Source: 66-474 sp036279975
Lineage (GTDB): Bacteria > Pseudomonadota > Gammaproteobacteria > Xanthomonadales > Rhodanobacteraceae
NCBI GenBank assembly: GCA_036279975.1
Contig: DASURP010000074.1
Location: forward strand, 12,469-76,468
Direction of reading: 5' to 3'
Length of the DNA: 64,000 bases
Position 1 is the first letter of the stretch. Each line of letters begins with the position of its first letter. Both the position numbers and the translations under genes were made by a program. A model generated the notes under the pieces. It saw only the letters and a program-made list of their open reading frames with translations. It did not search any database and had not been told where the DNA came from. Below, piece after piece: positions 45,563 to 56,651 of this stretch.

Positions 45563-45720
45563 AGCGCGCGCGGCAGCGGGGAAGGCTGCCCGTCGCGCAG
45601 CCGTTGTTCCTCCGTCCGAAGGTGCGGCGCGGCGCGCGGCGTTCACGCCGCGATCACCGGCGCGGCGGCAGATTGTCGCATGCGGCCCGGGCTACGGGCC
45701 GTGGACGACGGGGAGGCGAG

Positions 45721-46464
45721 ATGACCGAGGCCGTGCACGACAGGCAAACAGGATTGGTGTTGCTGGTAGAGGACAACAGCGGCATCGCCGAGATGGTCGG
45801 CGAGTTCCTCGAACGGCGCGGCTACACGGTCGATTTCGCGGGTGACGGTGTCAGCGGCCTGCACCTGGCGGTGACCAATTCCTACGACGTGATCGTGCTG
45901 GACCTGATGCTGCCCGGCATGGACGGCCTGGATGTCTGCCGCAAGTTGCGTGGCGAGGCCAAGAAGTCGACGCCGGTCCTGATGCTGACGGCACGCGACA
46001 CGCTGGAAGACAAGCTGGTCGGCCTCGACGCCGGCGCCGACGACTACCTGGTCAAACCGTTCGAGGCGCGCGAACTCGAAGCGCGCCTGCGCGCCCTGAT
46101 CCGGCGCGAGCGGCGCCAGGTTTCCAGCGAGGTCTACCAGGTCGGCGACCTGACGCTGGATACCGCCACCTTGAGGATCACCCGCGGCGGCGAGGAATTG
46201 CAGGTATCGCCGATCGGCTTGAAACTCCTGACCATCCTGATGCGCGAATCGCCACGGGTGGTGTCGCGCCACGACATCGAACGCGAGATCTGGGGCGATA
46301 CGCTGCCCGACTCCGACACCCTGCGTTCGCACCTCTACAACCTGCGCCGGGTGGTGGACAAACCCTATTCGCGCCCGCTGGTGCACACCATCCACAGCGC
46401 AGGCTACCGGGTCGCCGACCTCGATGCGGAAGCGGAGGCCAGCGCCGCGGCGGCAAGCCACTGA
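45721..46464 (+). CDS. OmpR-family response regulator
   Basis: The 247-residue regulator has a receiver domain with acidic pair E17/D18, phospho-acceptor Asp61 (VLDLMLPGMDGL) and Lys in LVKPF, followed by an OmpR/PhoB winged helix (RLTILMRESPRVVSRHDIEREIWG region to GYRVADLD). GGGGAGGCGAG gives a good ribosome site for the ATG at 45721. The adjacent downstream kinase is its likely partner. Target genes cannot be named. Confidence 0.9.
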   Translation: MTEAVHDRQTGLVLLVEDNSGIAEMVGEFLERRGYTVDFAGDGVSGLHLAVTNSYDVIVLDLMLPGMDGLDVCRKLRGEAKKSTPVLMLTARDTLEDKLVGLDAGADDYLVKPFEARELEARLRALIRRERRQVSSEVYQVGDLTLDTATLRITRGGEELQVSPIGLKLLTILMRESPRVVSRHDIEREIWGDTLPDSDTLRSHLYNLRRVVDKPYSRPLVHTIHSAGYRVADLDAEAEASAAAASH

Positions 46465-46525
46465 AGTTGCATCGGGCGCACTGCACCGCCCACAATCCAG
46501 ACCCGCACGACTGTAGGCTCTGGGC

Positions 46526-47890
46526 ATGGCCAGGTACACCAGCATCGGCCACCGCTTCTGGGTGATGTTTTCGCTGTGGGTGGCGGCGATCAGCGTGGTC
46601 ACCGCGCTGGGCGTGTACGCGGCGGCCAGTTCCAGCCGCCAGGCCATCGCCCGGCAGGAACTCGACCGCGAGCTGGTGTACTACACCGGGCAGCTGGCGC
46701 GCGATCCCGCCACGCCGCTGCCGGATACGTGGCTGCTGCGCGGCTACCTGCGCGCGCCCGGCGGGTCCGCCGCTGCGGTGCCCGCACGGCTGGCTGGCCT
46801 CGCGCCCGGCTACCACCAGGTCGATCGGCCCGACGGCAGCGAAGGCACCGTGCTGGTTTCGGACACGCCGCAGGGACGCCTGTTCCTGTTGTTCAACAAC
46901 GACCGGCCCAACAGCGTGGTGATGCTGTTCGGCCTGATCCCGGTCGTGCTGGTGGTGTTGATTATCTATTTCGCGACCTGGCTGACCTACCGCGCATCGC
47001 GCAAGGCGCTGTCGCCGGTGATCGAACTGGCCAAGGTGGTGCGGCGCTGGAACCCCGACCACCCCGATCCCGCTTCGTTGGCGCCGGACAAACTGCCGGC
47101 CGCGACCGACAGCGACGTCGAGGTGCTGGTCGCGGCGTTGTACAACTTCGCGAACCGGCTGGACGCCTTCGTCGAGCGCGAACGCAACTTCACGCGCGAC
47201 ACCAGCCATGAGCTGCGCACCCCGTTGACCGTGATGAAGGTCGCGGTGGACGTGCTGGCCGACGAGCACATGAGTCCGTTTGCGCAACGCTCGCTGGCGC
47301 GCATCCGCCGCTCGGTGCGCGACATGGAGGCGCTGATCGAGACCTTCCTGGTACTGGCGCGCGAATCCGACACCGGCCTGCGCGACGAGGATTTCCTCGC
47401 CAACGACGTGGTCGGAACCGAGGTCGCACGCTACCGCGAACTGCTGGCCGGCAAACCGGTCGAACTCGCGCTGGTCGAACACGCGCGCTTTGCGCTGCAC
47501 GCGCCGCCGCGGGTGTTCGCGGTGATGGTCGGCAACCTGGTCCGCAATGCCTGCCTGTACACCGAGCAGGGCAGCGTCACCGTCGAGGTGGAGGCGGACA
47601 AGGTGCGCGTCACCGACACCGGAAGCGGCATGAGCGAGGAAGACCTCGAACGCGCCTTCCAGCCCTTCTACCGCGGCAGCCGCACCGGCAGCCGCGGCCA
47701 CGGCATCGGTCTCGCCATCGTGCGCCGCATCGCCGACCGCTACGGCTGGCAGGTGACGCTGGAGAGCGCGCTCGGCAAGGGCACCATCGCGACCGCGCGC
47801 TTCCCCGCCGCGCAGCCGCCGGATGCGGCGTTGCCGGCGCCCGCCGCGGTGGTGGACAAGACCGCCGGAACCGAAGAAAGCCGCGCCTGA
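46526..47890 (+). CDS. Sensor histidine kinase
   Basis: The 454-residue inner-membrane kinase has membrane segments at about 12-33 and 131-152 enclosing a periplasmic sensor of about 95 residues. A HAMP-like linker follows, then HisKA with DTSHELRTPL (His228) and an ATPase domain with NLVRNAC, DTGSGM and GHGIGLAIVRRIA. The C-terminal 25 residues are Ala/Pro-rich. It is paired with the OmpR-type regulator 61 nt upstream. The signal is unknown. Confidence 0.9.
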   Translation: MARYTSIGHRFWVMFSLWVAAISVVTALGVYAAASSSRQAIARQELDRELVYYTGQLARDPATPLPDTWLLRGYLRAPGGSAAAVPARLAGLAPGYHQVDRPDGSEGTVLVSDTPQGRLFLLFNNDRPNSVVMLFGLIPVVLVVLIIYFATWLTYRASRKALSPVIELAKVVRRWNPDHPDPASLAPDKLPAATDSDVEVLVAALYNFANRLDAFVERERNFTRDTSHELRTPLTVMKVAVDVLADEHMSPFAQRSLARIRRSVRDMEALIETFLVLARESDTGLRDEDFLANDVVGTEVARYRELLAGKPVELALVEHARFALHAPPRVFAVMVGNLVRNACLYTEQGSVTVEVEADKVRVTDTGSGMSEEDLERAFQPFYRGSRTGSRGHGIGLAIVRRIADRYGWQVTLESALGKGTIATARFPAAQPPDAALPAPAAVVDKTAGTEESRA

Positions 47891-48005
47891 CCCGTGTCCC
47901 GTGGCCGGCTGCGAGCCGAAGCAGCCGCCTGCAGGTGGGTTCCTGCCCAAGGCACTCGTACATGGTCAACGCGCACATCCGTGCGTCGCCCAGCGCGGCG
48001 AGCAT

Positions 48006-48029
48006 TGCAGGAGCGCGCTTGCGCACGAC
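48006..48029. repeat. REP-like repeat (GCAGGAGCGCGC family)
   Basis: GCAGGAGCGCGCTTGCGCACGACC resembles the repeats at 33794 and 44381-44502. It lies in the 282-nt gap between the kinase and isoaspartyl peptidase genes; I see nothing else defined in that gap. Confidence 0.6.
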
Positions 48030-48172
48030 CGGGCTTGCTTGCGGCCTTCAGCCATGGTGGAGAGGCCGCTCCCGGCAGCGAACAGCCCAGGCCCCGGACT
48101 GACTGGCTTGCCAACATGCAGCAGCCGACAGTGCGAAACTGTCACGTTGGGCCTGGCGGTTGGAGTATTCGC

Positions 48173-49114
48173 ATGAATCACGTCGCGGTTTCACCCGTAC
48201 TGCTCGTCCACGGCGGCGCGGGGGTGATCCGCCGCGACATGGATGCGGCAAGCGAACGCGCGGTGCGTGATGCGTTGGCCGAAGCGCTGCGGCGTGGCCA
48301 TGCGCGGCTCGTGGACGCCGGCTCGGCGCTGGATGCGGTGACCGCGGCGGTGACGACGCTCGAGGACGCGCCGTACTTCAACGCCGGCCACGGCGCGGTG
48401 TTCACCCACGACGGCACCAACGAACTCGACGCGGCGGTGATGGATGGCGCCACGTTGCGTGCCGGCGCTATCGCCGGCGTGCGCCACGTGCGCAACCCCG
48501 TACTGCTGGCGCGGGCGGTGATGGAGCATTCGCCGCACGTGATGCTGGCGGGCGAGGGCGCCGAAATGTTCGCGCGCGAACATGGCGTCGCGCTGGTCGA
48601 TCCGGAGTATTTCCGCACCGGGATGCGCTGGCGGCAGCTGCAGGCCGCATTGCACCAGGTCGCCAGCGGCGAGGCCGTGGATCACTTCGGCACGGTCGGT
48701 GCGGTCGCGCTGGACGCGCAGGGCCGGCTCGCCGCCGCGACTTCGACCGGCGGCATGACCGACAAGCGCTGGGGGCGCGTCGGCGATTCGCCGGTGATCG
48801 GCGCCGGCACCTACGCCAATGCGGCGTGCGCAATGTCCGGCACCGGCTGGGGCGAGTTCTACCTCCGCACCGCGGCGGCGCACGCGGTGTGCATGCGGGT
48901 CGCGGCGATGGGCCAGTCGGTGCAGGAAGCCGCCGAACAGGTCGTCAACGTGGAGATCCCCCGACTTGGCGGCAGCGGCGGCGCAATCGTGCTGGGCGCG
49001 GATGGCGCGTTCGCGCTGCCGTTCAACACCGACGGCATGTTCCGCGGCCGCATCGGCGGCGACGCCGAACCGTGTGTTGCGATCTGGCCGGACGAGGGCC
49101 TGTGCGCCTGGTGA
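48173..49114 (+). CDS. iaaA: Isoaspartyl peptidase / L-asparaginase (Ntn hydrolase)
   Basis: The 313-residue proenzyme belongs to the plant-type asparaginase family, which cleaves isoaspartyl dipeptides and asparagine after autocleavage. Motifs are LVHGGAG at the N terminus, FNAGHGAVF, and HFGTVGAVALD, where Thr174 becomes the N-terminal nucleophile. TSTGGMTDKRWGRVGDSPVIGAGTYA follows as in the family. The ATG at 48173 opens the family-typical sequence; the upstream frame is not used. Confidence 0.9.
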   Translation: MNHVAVSPVLLVHGGAGVIRRDMDAASERAVRDALAEALRRGHARLVDAGSALDAVTAAVTTLEDAPYFNAGHGAVFTHDGTNELDAAVMDGATLRAGAIAGVRHVRNPVLLARAVMEHSPHVMLAGEGAEMFAREHGVALVDPEYFRTGMRWRQLQAALHQVASGEAVDHFGTVGAVALDAQGRLAAATSTGGMTDKRWGRVGDSPVIGAGTYANAACAMSGTGWGEFYLRTAAAHAVCMRVAAMGQSVQEAAEQVVNVEIPRLGGSGGAIVLGADGAFALPFNTDGMFRGRIGGDAEPCVAIWPDEGLCAW

Positions 49115-49242
49115 TTGCGTGACACCGCTGCGTCGTTTCACTGTCCGATCGCAGCGCCGGCCGGCCCTGCATGACTTGTCGTCCTTGTTGCCCCCCGGTG
49201 CTTGGCGGTATGTTCGGCGGATTGCTGCCAGGGACCCCTGCC

Positions 49243-52200
49243 ATGTCCACGCGTCGTCTGCATGCATTTTCCGCCCTCGCCGGTGTCGTGCTGAGCTTCG
49301 CCGCCCTGGCGCAACCGTCCACATCGCCTTTCGCGGGCGACCTGCACTGGCGCCTGCTGGGCCCGTTCCGGGCCGGCTGGTCGACGATGGCCGAAGGCGT
49401 TCCGGAAAAACCGAACACGTTCTACTTCGTCGGCGCGGGCAGCGGCGTATGGAAGACCGACAACGCCGGGCGCACCTGGGAATCGCTGGGCGACGCCTTG
49501 CCCGCTTCGGCGATGGGTGCGCTGGCGATCGCGCCGTCGGACCCGGAGGTTATCTACCTCGGCAGCGGCCAGGTCGCGGCGCGCTGGGACATCCAGTCCG
49601 GCAATGGCGTGTACAAGTCCACCGATGGCGGCAGGACCTGGCGGCACGTCGGCTTGACCGATACCAAATACATCGGTCGGATCCTCGTCGATCCGAAAAA
49701 TCCGGGGACCGTCCTGGTCGGCGCGCTGGGGCATTATTTCGGCCCCAACCACGAACGCGGCGTGTTCCGTTCCACGGACGGCGGCAAGACCTGGAAGCAG
49801 ACGCTCCACATCAACGACGACACCGGCGTGGTCGACCTGGCGCGCGACCCGCGCCACCCGGCCGTGGTGTACGCAGCGGCCTGGCAGGTGCGCAACTACC
49901 CGTGGCTGTCGTACTTCAAGCCCAACGACGGCCCCGGCAGCGGCATCTACAAGTCGAGCGACGACGGCAGGACGTGGCAACGCCTCGACGGCAAGGGATG
50001 GCCCAGTGGCGATCTCGGCCGGATCGGGCTCGCGGTTGCGGGCAACGGCCGCGTGTACGCGGCGGTCGATGCCTCCGCGGCCAGCGGCAACGTTCCGCAT
50101 GCGACGGCCAAGGACGAGGGCGGTTTGTACGTCTCCGACGACGGCGGCGCGAACTGGAAGCGCGCGAGCGGCGAAAGCTGGCTGGAGAACGACTACTTCG
50201 GACGGATCACGGTCGATCCGCGCAACCCGGACGTCGTCTATGCATCCGGCCAGTCGATCCGCAAATCCACGGACGGCGGCAAGACCTGGCACGTCTTCAA
50301 GGGCGCGCCGGGCGGCGACGATTACCACTTCGTCTGGATCAACCCGCTGCACCCCGGCCACATGATCGCCGCGGTCGATCAGGGCACCACCGTCAGCGTC
50401 GATGGCGGCAAGACCTGGTCGTCCTGGTACAACCAGCCGACCGCGCAGGTGTATCACCTCGCGGCCGACGACCAGTTCCCGTACTGGGTGTATTCGGGCC
50501 AGCAGGATTCGGGCACCATCGGCATCGCCAGCCGCAGCGACTACGGCGCGATCACGTATCGCGACTGGCATCCGGTCGGCGGCGATGAACGCGATTACGA
50601 CGTGCCCGACCCCAACGATCCGATGATCGTGTACGGGACCGGGCTGGGCGGCCGCATCTCGCGCTTCGACACCCGCACCGGGCAGGTCGCCAACGTGTCG
50701 CCGTGGCCGATCATGAGCTACGGCGCCAAGCCGGATACGGCGAAGTACCGCTACACCTGGATCACGCCGCTGGTCGCGACGAAGGACAAGAGTGGCGGGA
50801 CCGAACTGCTGTTCGGCGCGCAGGTGCTGTTCCGTTCCAGCGATCGCGGCGACCACTGGCAGGTGATCAGCCCCGACTTGACTGGACAGCCAAAGGACGC
50901 GAAGGGCTGCGCGGGGGATCCATCGGTCGCCGAAGCGCGCGCCTGCGGCTACGGGGTGATCTATTCGATCGCCGTGGCGCCAGGCAACTCCGAAGAGATA
51001 TGGACCGGCAGCGATTCCGGGATGATCTACTACACCCGCAATGGCGGTGCACACTGGAACGACGTGACGCCGCAAGGTATCGCGACGATGACCAAGATCT
51101 CATCGCTGGACGTCTCGGCGTTGGATCCGTGCACGGTGTACGCGGCTGCCGACAACCACCGCAACGACGACTTCGCGCCGCACGCCTGGCGCACGCACGA
51201 TTGCGGCAAGACGTGGACGGAAGCCGACAATGGCTTGCCGAAGGATCACTACGTCAGCGTGGTTCGCGCCGATCCGGTGCGCAAGGGCCTGCTGTACGCG
51301 GGTACGGACGCCGGCGCCTACGTATCGTTCGACGACGGCGACCAGTGGCAATCGTTGCAACTGAACCTGCCCACCGCGTGGGTGCGCGACCTGCTGGTGC
51401 ACGGCGATGACCTGATCGCGGCGACCCAGGGCCGCGCGATCTGGGCGCTGGACGATCTTTCGCCGCTGCGGCAGTGGAACGCCGACATCGCGCGCGTACC
51501 GGCGTATCTGTTCAAGCCCGCCGACGCGGTGCGCGTGCATCCCGAAAACAACAAGGACACCCCGCTGCCGCCCGGCACGCCCGAAGGCGGGAACCCGCCC
51601 GCAGGCGCGATCATCGATTACGCGCTGGGACCGGATACGCGCGGACCCGTGACGATCGACATCCTCGACGCGAACGGCAGGCTCGTCCGGCACTTTGCGA
51701 GCGACGAAAAGCACGAACCGCTGGATGCGTTCCGCTATTTCGAAAAGGACTGGTGGACCAGGCCACCCGTGAATCCGCCCGCGACACCGGGCCTGCACCG
51801 CTTCGTGTGGGACCTGCACTACCAGCGACCGGACTCGCCCAGCTACGGCTATTCGATCGCGGCGGTATTCGGCAAGGACACCCCGATCGTCCCGCAGGGG
51901 CCGTTCGTGTTGCCGGGAACCTACCGGGTGGTGTTGAAGGCGGATGGCAAAGTGATGAGGCAATCCGTGACCGTGACGATGGACCCGCGCGTCCATACCA
52001 GCAGGGCGGACTTGCAAGCCGCGCTGAAGTTCTCGCACGAGGTCGGTCACTCGCTGACCGAAACGGCGATTGGCGCGGCCCAGCAGGAATCCGTCGAGGG
52101 GAAGTTGGACAAACTCGCAACGAAGTTTGCCGGCGACAAGGCGCATGCCGCGCTGCTTGCCGAAGTGCGCGCGGCCCAGGCGAAAATGCGCGTACCGGAG

Positions 52201-52497
52201 GACGCCAGACTCGACGCAAGCGCCGACTTCGACGCCATAGGCGGCATCCTCGCTGGCGTCGAGACCGACATGGAATCGGCCGACGTAGCGCCCAGCCAGG
52301 GCCAGCGCGAGGTGCTGGCCAACTGCAACGCGCGCCTGCAACGCGCGATCACCGCCTGGCAGTCCCTGCAGAAGAACGAACTCGCCAGGCTCGACGCCAG
52401 CCTGAAAGCCGCGGGCTTGCCCGCGATCACCGTGCCAGACCCGGACAACCTGGCGATACCGCCACCCGGGACAAGCGGCGGCTCGGACTTGCCCTGA
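49243..52497 (+). CDS. Secreted Asp-box (BNR/sortilin-like) beta-propeller protein
   Basis: The 1084-residue protein has a signal peptide (about 1-23) and at least ten Asp-box motifs of the S-x-D-x-G-x-T-W type, for example KSTDGGRTW, RSTDGGKTW and KSSDDGRTW, across residues about 60-720. These form one or two beta-propellers as in sortilin/VPS10 and sialidase-like proteins. A C-terminal part (about 800-1084) contains a beta-rich domain and helices. Such proteins are often labelled glycosyl hydrolases, but I see no catalytic signature that fixes a substrate. It is probably periplasmic or exported. The ATG at 49243 (MSTRRLHAF) gives a proper signal peptide. Confidence 0.82.
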   Translation: MSTRRLHAFSALAGVVLSFAALAQPSTSPFAGDLHWRLLGPFRAGWSTMAEGVPEKPNTFYFVGAGSGVWKTDNAGRTWESLGDALPASAMGALAIAPSDPEVIYLGSGQVAARWDIQSGNGVYKSTDGGRTWRHVGLTDTKYIGRILVDPKNPGTVLVGALGHYFGPNHERGVFRSTDGGKTWKQTLHINDDTGVVDLARDPRHPAVVYAAAWQVRNYPWLSYFKPNDGPGSGIYKSSDDGRTWQRLDGKGWPSGDLGRIGLAVAGNGRVYAAVDASAASGNVPHATAKDEGGLYVSDDGGANWKRASGESWLENDYFGRITVDPRNPDVVYASGQSIRKSTDGGKTWHVFKGAPGGDDYHFVWINPLHPGHMIAAVDQGTTVSVDGGKTWSSWYNQPTAQVYHLAADDQFPYWVYSGQQDSGTIGIASRSDYGAITYRDWHPVGGDERDYDVPDPNDPMIVYGTGLGGRISRFDTRTGQVANVSPWPIMSYGAKPDTAKYRYTWITPLVATKDKSGGTELLFGAQVLFRSSDRGDHWQVISPDLTGQPKDAKGCAGDPSVAEARACGYGVIYSIAVAPGNSEEIWTGSDSGMIYYTRNGGAHWNDVTPQGIATMTKISSLDVSALDPCTVYAAADNHRNDDFAPHAWRTHDCGKTWTEADNGLPKDHYVSVVRADPVRKGLLYAGTDAGAYVSFDDGDQWQSLQLNLPTAWVRDLLVHGDDLIAATQGRAIWALDDLSPLRQWNADIARVPAYLFKPADAVRVHPENNKDTPLPPGTPEGGNPPAGAIIDYALGPDTRGPVTIDILDANGRLVRHFASDEKHEPLDAFRYFEKDWWTRPPVNPPATPGLHRFVWDLHYQRPDSPSYGYSIAAVFGKDTPIVPQGPFVLPGTYRVVLKADGKVMRQSVTVTMDPRVHTSRADLQAALKFSHEVGHSLTETAIGAAQQESVEGKLDKLATKFAGDKAHAALLAEVRAAQAKMRVPEDARLDASADFDAIGGILAGVETDMESADVAPSQGQREVLANCNARLQRAITAWQSLQKNELARLDASLKAAGLPAITVPDPDNLAIPPPGTSGGSDLP

Positions 52498-52566
52498 CGG
52501 TACCGGGGTGACGCTGAAGCAACATTCTGCGACCATCGTGGTGGTTTCGTTGCCGGCCGGTTCCCG

Positions 52567-53559
52567 ATGAACGCGGGCGCACCCCTGCACTGGCTTCCCC
52601 CGCACGCGCAATGCCCCGGGTTGTACGCGGGCTTCTGGCTGCGCGTGGTGGCATGGTTGATCGACGGGCTGCTCCTGGCGCCGGTCTATGTGCTGTCGTA
52701 CCTGGTCGTCCAGGGCTCGTCCGCGGTGCCGCTGGCGATGCAGCCGGGCGGCCTGCTGCCGTTCCACGTGTGGCCCTCGCTGTGGGCCGTGGGACTGCTG
52801 GTCCCGTGGTTGTACTTTGCGCTGTGCGAGGCGTCGCGCTGGCAGGCCACGCCCGGCAAGCTGGCGCTGGGGCTGCGGGTGACCGATGAATACGGGCGCC
52901 GGACCGGGTTCGCCCGCGCCAGTGGACGCTTCTTCGGCAAGCTGGTCTCCAGCATGATCCTCGACGTCGGCTACCTCTTGGCCGGTTGGACCGCGCGCAA
53001 GCAGGCGCTGCACGATTTCATGGCCGGTTGTTGCGTGGTGCGCAAGGCCGGGCTGGAGGCCTGGCGGCACGAACTGGCGTCATCGGAGACTCCGGGCACG
53101 GCCGCGCTCGTGCCGCCGCGGACCGGCCTGCCGGGCTGGGCGATGGCCATGATCGCGATCGTCGTCGGGGTATTCGTGTTGCTGCCGGTCGCGGCGGTCC
53201 TGGCCGCGATCGCGATCCCGGCCTGGCACCGCTACACGGTGCGCACGGAAGTGACGCAAGGCATCGAGCTGACCCTTCGCGCACGTTCACTGGTCGCCGA
53301 ATACATCGGCCAGCGCGGCACGCTTCCGCCGGGCAATGCGGCGCTGGGGCTACCCGAACCCCACGCCATCCAGGCCCGCTACGTCACCAGCGTCGCCGTC
53401 AGCGGCGGCAAGGTGGTGGTGACCTACGGCAACCACGCGAATCCCTGGATCCGCGGCGGCCACGTGGTGATCTCGCCGGTCGGCAATGCCGCGAGGTTGC
53501 ACTGGCAATGCAGCAGCCCGGACATCCGCGACCGCTATCTGCCAGAAAGTTGCCGCTGA
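52567..53559 (+). CDS. RDD-family membrane protein fused to a pilin-like domain (copy 1)
   Basis: The 330-residue protein starts with an RDD domain (about 20-160): GFWLRVVAWLIDGLLLAP, SRWQATPGKLALGLRV, and membrane segments at about 26-48 and 70-87. A second half begins with a hydrophobic helix ending VLAAIAIPAWHRYTVRTEV (about 190-228), which resembles the alpha-1 helix of type IV pilins but without the prepilin cleavage Gly and Glu5. The C terminus has a pilin-like ending (LHWQCSS...YLPESCR) with two Cys able to form the typical loop. The membrane topology would hold the pilin head outside the cytoplasm. A paralogue follows after 51 nt. Confidence 0.82.
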   Translation: MNAGAPLHWLPPHAQCPGLYAGFWLRVVAWLIDGLLLAPVYVLSYLVVQGSSAVPLAMQPGGLLPFHVWPSLWAVGLLVPWLYFALCEASRWQATPGKLALGLRVTDEYGRRTGFARASGRFFGKLVSSMILDVGYLLAGWTARKQALHDFMAGCCVVRKAGLEAWRHELASSETPGTAALVPPRTGLPGWAMAMIAIVVGVFVLLPVAAVLAAIAIPAWHRYTVRTEVTQGIELTLRARSLVAEYIGQRGTLPPGNAALGLPEPHAIQARYVTSVAVSGGKVVVTYGNHANPWIRGGHVVISPVGNAARLHWQCSSPDIRDRYLPESCR

Positions 53560-53610
53560 GCGCGGGATTCGCCAGAATCGGCGCGGGGATTCACTGCAAG
53601 GGGACAATCG

Positions 53611-54603
53611 ATGGAAAACCCGCTGTCCGGCAGCGCCCAGCCGCTGCCCGATCACCTGCACGCACCGTTCCTGCACGCAGGCTTCTGGCGCCGCGTGGCC
53701 GCGTACCTGATCGATTCGCTGATCATGATGCCGGTGTTTTTCATCCTGGAATTCGTGTTCCTGCTGCCGGTCATCGTGCGCGCCTCGCACGATCATTCCG
53801 GTCCGGGTCCGGCCTTGTTCACGTGGATGGTCGTGGTCTGGCTCCTGATGATCGTGCTGCCGTGGCTGTATTTCGCATTCTGCGAATCGTCGCGTTGGCA
53901 AGCCACCCCGGGCAAACTTGCGCTGGGCCTGAAGGTGACCGACATGCAGGGGCGGCCGATCGGCTTCGGGCGCGCCACCGGCCGTTTCTTCGGCAAGCTC
54001 GTGTCCGGCCTGATCCTCGATATCGGCTACATGATGGCCGGCTGGACCGCGCGCAAACAGGGACTGCACGACCTGATGGCGGACTGCTGCGTGGTGCGCA
54101 AGGACGGCCTGGCCGCGTTCGAGCGCGGCGAGATCGACGGCAATGCGGCGCCGGTCGGCACGGCCATGCCGGGCTGGGCGGTTGCGCTGATCGTGGTCGG
54201 CGCGTTGTTTTTCATGGTCATCCCGGTCGTCGCGATCATGGCCGCGATTGCCATCCCCGCCTACCAGAATTACCTGGTCCGCGCGCAGGTGGCCGAAGGC
54301 ATGGCGTTGGCGGCGGGCGCCAAGGTCGCGGTGGCCGAGTACACATCGAACCACGGCTCGGTGCCCGTCGACAATACGGCGGCGGGGCTGTCGGATCCCG
54401 ACACGATCAGCGGCCGCTACGTCCGCAGCGTGCAGGTGGAAAATGGCGAGGTCGTGGTGACCTTCGGCGACCGGGCCAACCAGGCGATCGCCGGCGAGCA
54501 CCTGGTGTTCAAGCCCTACGGCAGCCGTGACGACGTGCGCTGGCGCTGCGGCAGCCCCGAAATCGAGGTCAAGTACCTGCCGCAGGCCTGTCGCGACGAG
54601 TAG
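53611..54603 (+). CDS. RDD-family membrane protein fused to a pilin-like domain (copy 2)
   Basis: This paralogue of the preceding gene is also 330 residues. The RDD part has GFWRRVAAYLIDSLIMMPV and SRWQATPGKLALGLKV. The second part begins FMVIPVVAIMAAIAIPAYQNYLVRAQVAEG in about residues 201-230 (shown here in shortened sense: the run from AAIAIPAYQNYL is the clearest pilin match). It ends VRWRCGS...KYLPQAC with the pilin-type Cys pair. Neither copy retains a prepilin peptidase site, so processing as a true pilin is unlikely. The tandem pair suggests duplication. Confidence 0.82.
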   Translation: MENPLSGSAQPLPDHLHAPFLHAGFWRRVAAYLIDSLIMMPVFFILEFVFLLPVIVRASHDHSGPGPALFTWMVVVWLLMIVLPWLYFAFCESSRWQATPGKLALGLKVTDMQGRPIGFGRATGRFFGKLVSGLILDIGYMMAGWTARKQGLHDLMADCCVVRKDGLAAFERGEIDGNAAPVGTAMPGWAVALIVVGALFFMVIPVVAIMAAIAIPAYQNYLVRAQVAEGMALAAGAKVAVAEYTSNHGSVPVDNTAAGLSDPDTISGRYVRSVQVENGEVVVTFGDRANQAIAGEHLVFKPYGSRDDVRWRCGSPEIEVKYLPQACRDE

Positions 54604-54638
54604 CGCGATGGCCGCAGGGGCGCGCGTCGGCGGGCCGC

Positions 54639-56486
<1,848 letters not shown>

Positions 56487-56572
56487 GGGCAAGCGAAGCG
56501 ACCGCGCGTTGGCGGTCGGCAAGCAAAAAAAGGAGGACGGAACGGGGCGCACCCCGCGCCGCGGTAAGAACA

Positions 56573-56578
56573 ATTATA
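56573..56578 (-). promoter_or_regulatory. Candidate -10 box for typA
   Basis: The minus strand reads TATAAT exactly, 87 nt before the typA ATG, in the gap shared with the divergent cyclophilin gene. No good -35 hexamer is visible. Confidence 0.35.
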
Positions 56579-56651
56579 CCGGCGTCGGCGATTCCGCGCT
56601 TGCCCGCGTCGCTGGCTGTTAAGCTAGGGGTTTGCCTTCTGGGATTCGACC

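Noticed and set aside
49138..51075. Minus-strand frame of 645 codons opposite the Asp-box gene
   Set aside because: No motif and shadow composition; the plus strand has repeated Asp-box motifs.
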